Assembly: GCF_000429825.1 (NCBI RefSeq)
Contig: NZ_AUCP01000044.1
Span: 1 to 54,051 of the forward strand
DNA length: 54,051 bases
Direction of reading: 5' to 3'
DNA from: Cohnella thermotolerans DSM 17683
Lineage (GTDB): Bacteria; Bacillota; Bacilli; Paenibacillales; Paenibacillaceae
This document shows positions 50,239 to 54,051 of this stretch, one piece after another. The stretch's first letter is position 1; each line of letters begins with the position of its first letter. The notes below the pieces were generated by a model. It made no database searches, was not told the origin of the DNA, and saw nothing but the letters and a program-made list of their open reading frames with translations. The translations under genes were made by a program, and so were the position numbers.

Positions 50239-51009
50239 TTAATGCATCGTCATGCCGCCCGTCACGTTTACGGCCTGTCCAGTCATGTAAGACGCGAGCG
50301 GGCTTGCCAGGAAAAGCACGACGTTCGCGACATCCTCCGGCTCCGCCGTACGGCCGAGCGGAATCTGGGACCGGTCTTCGGCCAGAATGTCCTCGGCCGT
50401 CATCCCTCGCAGAAGCGCCCCTTCCTCGCGTTCGCGGCGCTTCATGTCCGTCTCGACGATGCCGGGACAGACGGCGTTGACGAGAATTCCATCGCGAGCG
50501 AGCTCGAGCGCCATCACCTTCGTAAATCCGATTACCGCATGCTTGGAGGCGCAGTAATTGCCCATGCAGCGATAGCCGTTCTTGCCCGCCTGCGAAGCGA
50601 TGTTGATAATCCGGCCGCCCTTCCCTTGCCGCAGCATTTGCCTGGCTCCCGCCTGCGACACGAGGTAGACGCCCTTCGCGTTGACGTCCATCACCTTGTC
50701 CCAATCGGCTTCCTTGATGTCGACGGCGTAATCCATCGTCGAGATGCCGCTGTTGTTGACGAGAAAATCGACCTGGCCGAACGAATCGACCGCCGTCCGA
50801 ATGAGCTCCTTGGCATCCGCTTCCGACGCAACGTCCGTTCTCGTATGCACCAGCCTCTCATGAACGCGCCGCGTTTCCGCCGGGGCGGCCAAATCCCCGA
50901 CGACGACGTTGGCTCCGGCCCGAAGGAACAGGTCCGCGATGCCTTTGCCGATGCCGGACAGACCGCCCGTCACGACGAGCGTCCGGCCCGTAAAATCGAT
51001 GGTCAGCAC
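50239..51009 (-). CDS. SDR-family oxidoreductase in the luxS-met operon
   Basis: A 256-residue classical SDR. LVVTGGLSGIGKGIA (residues 10-24), LVNNSGIST, NIASQAGKNGYRCMGNYCASK (catalytic Ser, Tyr-x3-Lys) and a C-terminal YMTGQAVNVTGG are all intact. It lies 19 bases after luxS and 52 bases before metQ, clearly cotranscribed. What a sugar-alcohol- or acetoin-type dehydrogenase does here is unclear. One idea is reduction or oxidation of the LuxS by-product DPD/AI-2; this is only inference from position. Confidence 0.88.
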   Translation of the reverse strand: MLTIDFTGRTLVVTGGLSGIGKGIADLFLRAGANVVVGDLAAPAETRRVHERLVHTRTDVASEADAKELIRTAVDSFGQVDFLVNNSGISTMDYAVDIKEADWDKVMDVNAKGVYLVSQAGARQMLRQGKGGRIINIASQAGKNGYRCMGNYCASKHAVIGFTKVMALELARDGILVNAVCPGIVETDMKRREREEGALLRGMTAEDILAEDRSQIPLGRTAEPEDVANVVLFLASPLASYMTGQAVNVTGGMTMH

Positions 51010-51028
51010 GCCGTTCCCCTCCTCAGCC

Positions 51029-51484
51029 TCATGGACGGAAAGGATCGTCGCTTATGCCCGATCGCAGAACCAGCTTGGCGTATTCCTTCGCGCTATGCAG
51101 CGAGTGATCCTTGTAATTGCCGCATTCCAGCGGCGACACGGCCGGCACGGTGTCGGTAGTGAGCACCTTGTTCAGAACGTTCGTCAGCGCGGCCGCGACG
51201 TCGGCAGGCTCGTGCTCGTCCCAGATAATCATGTAAAATCCGGTTCGGCAGCCCATCGGGGAAATATCGATGATGCCTTCCAGCTCGTCCCTTAAATAGG
51301 TCGCGAGCAGATGCTCCAGCGTATGTACGGCCGCCGTCGGCAGCGCATCCTCGTTCGGCTGCAGCAAGCGCAGATCGTATTTCTGAATCGTGCCGCCCTT
51401 CCCGTTGCGTTCGGTTCCCGCCAAACGGACATAAGGCGCTTTAACCTTCGTATGGTCCAGCTCGAAGCTCTCTACCTTTGCCAT
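51029..51484 (-). CDS. luxS: S-ribosylhomocysteine lyase
   Basis: A 151-residue enzyme that splits S-ribosylhomocysteine into homocysteine and DPD, the AI-2 precursor. Metal ligands H54 and H58 (HTLEH) and C121 (LECGNY) and the catalytic cysteine C79 (PMGCRTGFY) are present. First gene of the operon with SDR, metQ, mtnE, metN and metI, linking recycling of the methyl cycle to methionine uptake and salvage. ATG 51484 has AAGGAAGGG about 10 bases upstream. No SAM riboswitch fits in the roughly 30-base leader. Confidence 0.97.
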   Translation of the reverse strand: MAKVESFELDHTKVKAPYVRLAGTERNGKGGTIQKYDLRLLQPNEDALPTAAVHTLEHLLATYLRDELEGIIDISPMGCRTGFYMIIWDEHEPADVAAALTNVLNKVLTTDTVPAVSPLECGNYKDHSLHSAKEYAKLVLRSGISDDPFRP

Positions 51485-51519
51485 CCATTCTCAACCCTTC
51501 CTTTTCTCTTTTTTAATAC

Positions 51520-51548
51520 ACAGTATCACACCCGGAATAATAAGTAAA
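51520..51548 (-). promoter_or_regulatory. promoter of the luxS-met operon
   Basis: -35 TTTACT (51548-51543) and -10 TACTGT (51525-51520), 17 bases apart, 36 bases before luxS. A perfect 14-bp palindrome TTAATTATAATTAA (51563-51576) lies just upstream of the -35 box and may be an activator site. Confidence 0.55.
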
Positions 51549-51668
51549 CTAATTTTATGTGATTAATTATAATTAAGCGCCGGAGCAACCGCACACCTTT
51601 TCGGGGAAGAGAACATAGAATGGCCATAAATGAATGCCTATTCCCCCGGATGAAAGGAAGGAACACTT

Positions 51669-52313
51669 TTGGCTGTCTCTTACATGGATTACACGTCGCC
51701 TTACACGCAATTTTCGTACGACTTAAGCAACAATACCTTTTTTAGAAAAGATAGCCGCAACTATATTAACGCCTTGTCCATTCAACAGTTGAATACGCTC
51801 GGCAACGTGTCGCTGCTGGACATTTACCTGAGCAAGTCCAACGTCATCGAGCCTCACTACCACCAGAACGCATCCGAATTGGTTTATTGCATATCCGGAG
51901 CGGCTGTCGTCTCCCTCATCAACCCGTTTACCAGAGAGCTTCGCAGCTTCCCGATTCAGCCGGGCCAAGTGGCGAACGTTCCCCAAGGCTGGTGGCACTA
52001 CGAGATCGCATCGGTCGACAACACGCACTTGCTGGCCGTCTTCGACGCTCCGATTCCCGAATTTATCGGCGGTTCGGACCTGCTTCGTTTAACGCCGGCC
52101 AACGTGTTCGCGCATACGTATTGTCTGAATGAAGCCAAGGTGAAGGATACGCTGGCTCCGATCAAGGACACGGTCTTCATCGGTCCGCCGGCCGATTGCA
52201 AACCGGGACAGACGCGCGGCGACGCATCGGCCGCCCCGGCATACGGGAACCAAGGGTACTACCCGAGTCCGAGCGCCCCGCAATGGCCGACGATCGGGAA
52301 CGGCTGGTATTAA
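51669..52313 (+). CDS. cupin-domain protein
   Basis: A 214-residue single-cupin protein. The metal-binding motif PHYHQNASELVYCISG (two His and a Glu) and the second motif PGQVANVPQGWWHYE are intact, as in oxalate-decarboxylase/germin-like cupins. The C-terminal 40 residues are rich in Pro, Gly, Ser and Tyr (NQGYYPSPSAPQWP) and likely disordered. There is no signal peptide. The start is TTG 51669 behind AAGGAAGG. Metal enzyme, spore-coat-type or sugar-binding roles are all possible. It is divergent from luxS and followed by a strong terminator. Confidence 0.85.
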   Translation: MAVSYMDYTSPYTQFSYDLSNNTFFRKDSRNYINALSIQQLNTLGNVSLLDIYLSKSNVIEPHYHQNASELVYCISGAAVVSLINPFTRELRSFPIQPGQVANVPQGWWHYEIASVDNTHLLAVFDAPIPEFIGGSDLLRLTPANVFAHTYCLNEAKVKDTLAPIKDTVFIGPPADCKPGQTRGDASAAPAYGNQGYYPSPSAPQWPTIGNGWY

Positions 52314-52317
52314 AGAC

Positions 52318-52354
52318 AAGAGAGTTCCGCTTCAGCAGCGGAACTCTCTTTTTT
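52318..52354 (+). terminator. rho-independent terminator after the cupin gene
   Basis: 13-bp perfect stem AAGAGAGTTCCGC / GCGGAACTCTCTT with a 7-base loop and a T-run. It also faces the xylanase remnant. Confidence 0.9.
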
Positions 52355-52379
52355 GGCAAGGTTGAATTCGAGAAAGGCC

Positions 52380-52592
52380 TTAGCTCCACAGATAGACGTT
52401 GTCTGCGTAAACGGAGGTTTGCCCCGAAGCATTATAATGCTGGCTGCCGCTCGACATCTGAATGTCCGCTTGCAGCGATCTGGAGCCTTTCGCGCTCCAG
52501 GCGGTCGTCGACTACGGTCCGCCGACGATATCGCTGCCGCTCCAGCCGTCGGTGCCCGATTCGAAGTCGGCGTAAACGCCGCCGCCAGAACC
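52380..52592 (-). pseudogene. cut-off carbohydrate-binding module of the xylanase
   Basis: The xylanase frame continues past its TGA (52593-52595) with the linker GSGGG and a module YADFESGTDGWSGSDIVGGP, then a second in-frame stop TAG (52512-52514), then STTAWSAKGSRSLQADIQMS and GQTSVYADNVYLWS, ending at TAA 52380. Such modules are normally about 130-150 residues, so the middle has also been lost. It is the remains of a C-terminal carbohydrate-binding module. Read-through at two stops would still give a broken fold. Confidence 0.85.
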
Positions 52593-53561
52593 TCAGCCGC
52601 CGCCCGAGCCTCCCAAATATTGCTTCAGCCATTTCAGAGCGGGACGTTCGGCGCCCGAGCTCGTGATCAGGTGCGTGCCGGATTTCCACGTCTGCCCTTC
52701 GATATAGCCCCACAGCGTAACGCCTTTGACCGCCGAGTTTTCCCACAGAACCGGGAATTTCTCCTGGTACCTTGCCAGCTGCGTGCTGTCGTCGCCGGTC
52801 ATGTCGAGCTCCGAGACGTAGATGGGCAAGCCCGTCGCAGCCAGTGTGCTCAGAACGGATCTCATCGTGCTGACCGACACCGTGTCCATATTGAACTGGT
52901 GGCATTGAATGCCGATCCCGTCGATCAGCCCCCTGCTCTTGAGCAGGTTAATAATTTGAACGTAGTTGGCCGCCGCGTTCGGATCGCTGATAATGCCGTA
53001 CTCGTTGATGAGCAATTTCGAGTTGGGAAAAGCCTGCCGGGCTTGCTGGAACGACCAGATTACCCAGTCCCAGCCGGTCGATCCGTCTCCGCCGATGGCG
53101 TTGCGATAGGAAGGCTTGGCGTGCAAAGGCTCGTTGACGACGTCGACGAAAGCGGCGTTGCCGTAGCGCTGGCCGGCCGCCTGAATCCATTGCGTCACCT
53201 CGGCTTTCTGGTCGGCCGACGACAGTCCGCTGATCCAGCCCGGTTCCTGGCTGCCCCATACGAGCGTATGGAACTTGAACGGGAACCCGTTGCTTCTCGC
53301 GTAATTGTAAGCCGTGTCCGCCTGGGTCCAGTTCATGCTGTTCCGCGTCCCTTCGACGGTTCCCCACTTTGTCCCGTTCTCCGGCGTCACCTGATTCCAA
53401 TAGGTCGCGAAGTTGGAAGGCACGCTGCTGGCGATAATATTGCCGAGAAACTTGCTGCCGGTGGCGATCCCCGCATGCGCCGTCCCCGCCGCCACGGACG
53501 TGAGAACGGAACCGAGCAACACGATGGCGCTGCACCAAATCATGAGTTTAGACCTGAACAT
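52593..53561 (-). CDS. GH10 endo-beta-1,4-xylanase, shortened at the C-terminus
   Basis: A 322-residue secreted enzyme cutting xylan. The signal peptide (MFRSKLMIWCSAIVLLGSVL, cleavage after AHA at about residue 30) is followed by a full GH10 barrel with acid/base E144 in DVVNEPLHA and nucleophile E251 in YVSELDMTG. It ends in a GGSGGG linker at a TGA, where a carbohydrate-binding module used to follow. The catalytic domain is complete, so activity is expected, but binding to insoluble xylan should be weaker. Start ATG 53561 follows AAGGAGG. A cre-like site lies just upstream. Released xylo-oligosaccharides could feed the uronate and GH30 loci. Confidence 0.95.
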   Translation of the reverse strand: MFRSKLMIWCSAIVLLGSVLTSVAAGTAHAGIATGSKFLGNIIASSVPSNFATYWNQVTPENGTKWGTVEGTRNSMNWTQADTAYNYARSNGFPFKFHTLVWGSQEPGWISGLSSADQKAEVTQWIQAAGQRYGNAAFVDVVNEPLHAKPSYRNAIGGDGSTGWDWVIWSFQQARQAFPNSKLLINEYGIISDPNAAANYVQIINLLKSRGLIDGIGIQCHQFNMDTVSVSTMRSVLSTLAATGLPIYVSELDMTGDDSTQLARYQEKFPVLWENSAVKGVTLWGYIEGQTWKSGTHLITSSGAERPALKWLKQYLGGSGGG

Positions 53562-53580
53562 CATCTTTCCTCCTTTGTTT

Positions 53581-53606
53581 TTTAATCGCTTACATTTCCA
53601 ATTATA
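53581..53606 (-). promoter_or_regulatory. xylanase promoter with overlapping cre-like site
   Basis: On the minus strand TATAAT (53606-53601) is followed by TGTAAGCGATTAAA (53594-53581), close to the CcpA operator. A cre just downstream of the -10 box would block transcription when glucose is present. The -35 box is poor. Confidence 0.6.
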
Positions 53607-53636
53607 GAATAAGGCGAGAGAGGACTGTATTTTAAA

Positions 53637-53665
53637 AACTATAGTTGTTCCTTTGATAACTATAG
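53637..53665. promoter_or_regulatory. two AACTATAG motifs 21 bp apart upstream of the xylanase promoter
   Basis: AACTATAG at 53637-53644 (part of the palindrome AACTATAGTT) and again at 53658-53665. A 21-bp pitch is two helical turns, so two regulator subunits would bind the same face, upstream of the -35 region. The same AACTATAG core occurs at 4444-4451. Confidence 0.5.
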
Positions 53666-53781
53666 GTGTTTTACAAAGCTTTATGGACTGCGTTTGGCGG
53701 AATTCTCCATCGAATTCGATAAGAAAAACGCCTGGCGGCGTCCTTTTAAGTTCGTTCAACTGAGTTCATACGTGTAAAATG

Positions 53782-53812
53782 GCCGGGTGTGGGAGAAAAA
53801 CTTATACCCGGC
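53782..53812 (-). terminator. hairpin at the end of the right-edge fragment
   Basis: Stem GCCGGGT / ACCCGGC overlapping the TAG stop of the CxxCGG fragment. It is followed on the minus strand by CATTTTA. Confidence 0.6.
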
Positions 53813-54021
53813 TATTTTCTTACATCGCTAATCCTGTACTCGTAACCATGAATTCCCTCGTAATATTCCGGGTACATGCCTCCTCCACATTCTTCGCAGC
53901 TGAATTGCGGAGGTACGGTTGGATCTCCATCATCCATCGCATCGAAATTCCGAGTTATAGTCTCAAGTAGTGGTGTAAAATTGCGCCGAGCTTCTTGACA
54001 AGGGAAGCCACGGTATGATTT
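53812..54021 (-). pseudogene. C-terminal fragment of an unknown CxxCGG protein
   Basis: 69 codons without a start: RGFPCQEARRNF, TITRNFDAMDDGDPTVPPQF, SCEECGGGMYPEYYEGIHGY, ending SDVRK at TAG 53812. The pair C-x2-C-GGG looks like half of a zinc ribbon. An in-frame TAG at 54022 closes the frame upstream, while a neighbouring frame (VASLVKKLGAILHHYL) stays open towards the window edge, so a frameshift may split a longer gene. I do not recognise the family. Base composition is lower in GC than the neighbours. It may also be a small gene from the ATG at 53941. Confidence 0.45.
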
Positions 54022-54051
54022 CTACTAAAGTGACGCGACTCTACTTTAGAA

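Noticed and set aside
51485-51668. Possible SAM or other methionine riboswitch before luxS
   Set aside because: The leader between the promoter and luxS is only about 30 bases and shows no SAM-box or T-box elements.

Overview
The window looks like chromosome of a GC-rich, endospore-forming Gram-positive of the Paenibacillus/Cohnella type. The evidence is an alpha/beta-type small acid-soluble spore protein gene, two T-box leaders with SigA-type promoters, strong Shine-Dalgarno sequences, YesM/YesN-type sensor pairs, many AraC regulators, CUT1 sugar transporters and many glycoside hydrolases. No rRNA, tRNA, CRISPR array or prophage was seen.

Layout. 1-110: start of a transposase running off the left edge. 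453-2916: fabV, an ATP-dependent DNA ligase and the spore protein gene. 3074-4372: gene debris, namely a VOC tail, an unknown tail and a broken MetE-like gene, beside an intact LysR regulator (4496-5404). 5695-9891: aroF and leuA, each behind its own T-box, with a small YjfB-type gene between them. 9954-12906: isochorismatase-like hydrolase, AbrB-family membrane protein, metallo-beta-lactamase-fold hydrolase and an Rrf2 regulator with matching operator-like sites. 13032-13272: an array of short hairpins. 13353-22123: GH42 beta-galactosidase, response regulator and histidine kinase in one operon, divergent from a three-gene sugar ABC transporter. 22226-27608: two GH30 enzymes, each divergent from an AraC regulator, with fused transporter and sensor debris between them.

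27660-31640 is an AT-rich island unlike everything around it. It holds a secreted 141-residue protein, two FtsX/MacB-like membrane proteins and an ABC ATPase, all on one strand. This is the best candidate for an undescribed system: a bacteriocin-like secreted protein with a dedicated export or immunity transporter. The layout recalls lactococcin 972 loci, but the membrane component is in two pieces and the secreted protein is not clearly a known family.

31654-45909 is a sugar-acid (probably uronate) locus: mannonate dehydratase, a sugar ABC transporter, two tandem SDRs (the first with a degraded nucleotide-binding motif), an enolase-superfamily dehydratase, a RraA-like protein, AraC and GntR regulators, a Gfo/Idh/MocA oxidoreductase, a sugar isomerase/epimerase, a broken CBM9-like gene and another AraC gene that appears to start at CTG. 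46421-51484 is a methionine/AI-2 operon, luxS-SDR-metQ-mtnE-metN-metI. The right end has a cupin protein, a GH10 xylanase whose carbohydrate-binding tail is cut off by in-frame stops, and a C-terminal fragment of an unknown CxxCGG protein.

Together the intact genes suggest a plant-biomass degrader. Xylanase, GH30 and GH42 enzymes release oligosaccharides, two ABC importers take up sugars, and the UxuA/SDR/enolase/RraA set would degrade uronic acids. CcpA-type cre sites at 36115 and 53581 and several AraC/GntR regulators suggest substrate induction with carbon catabolite control. At least seven gene remnants show active gene decay.
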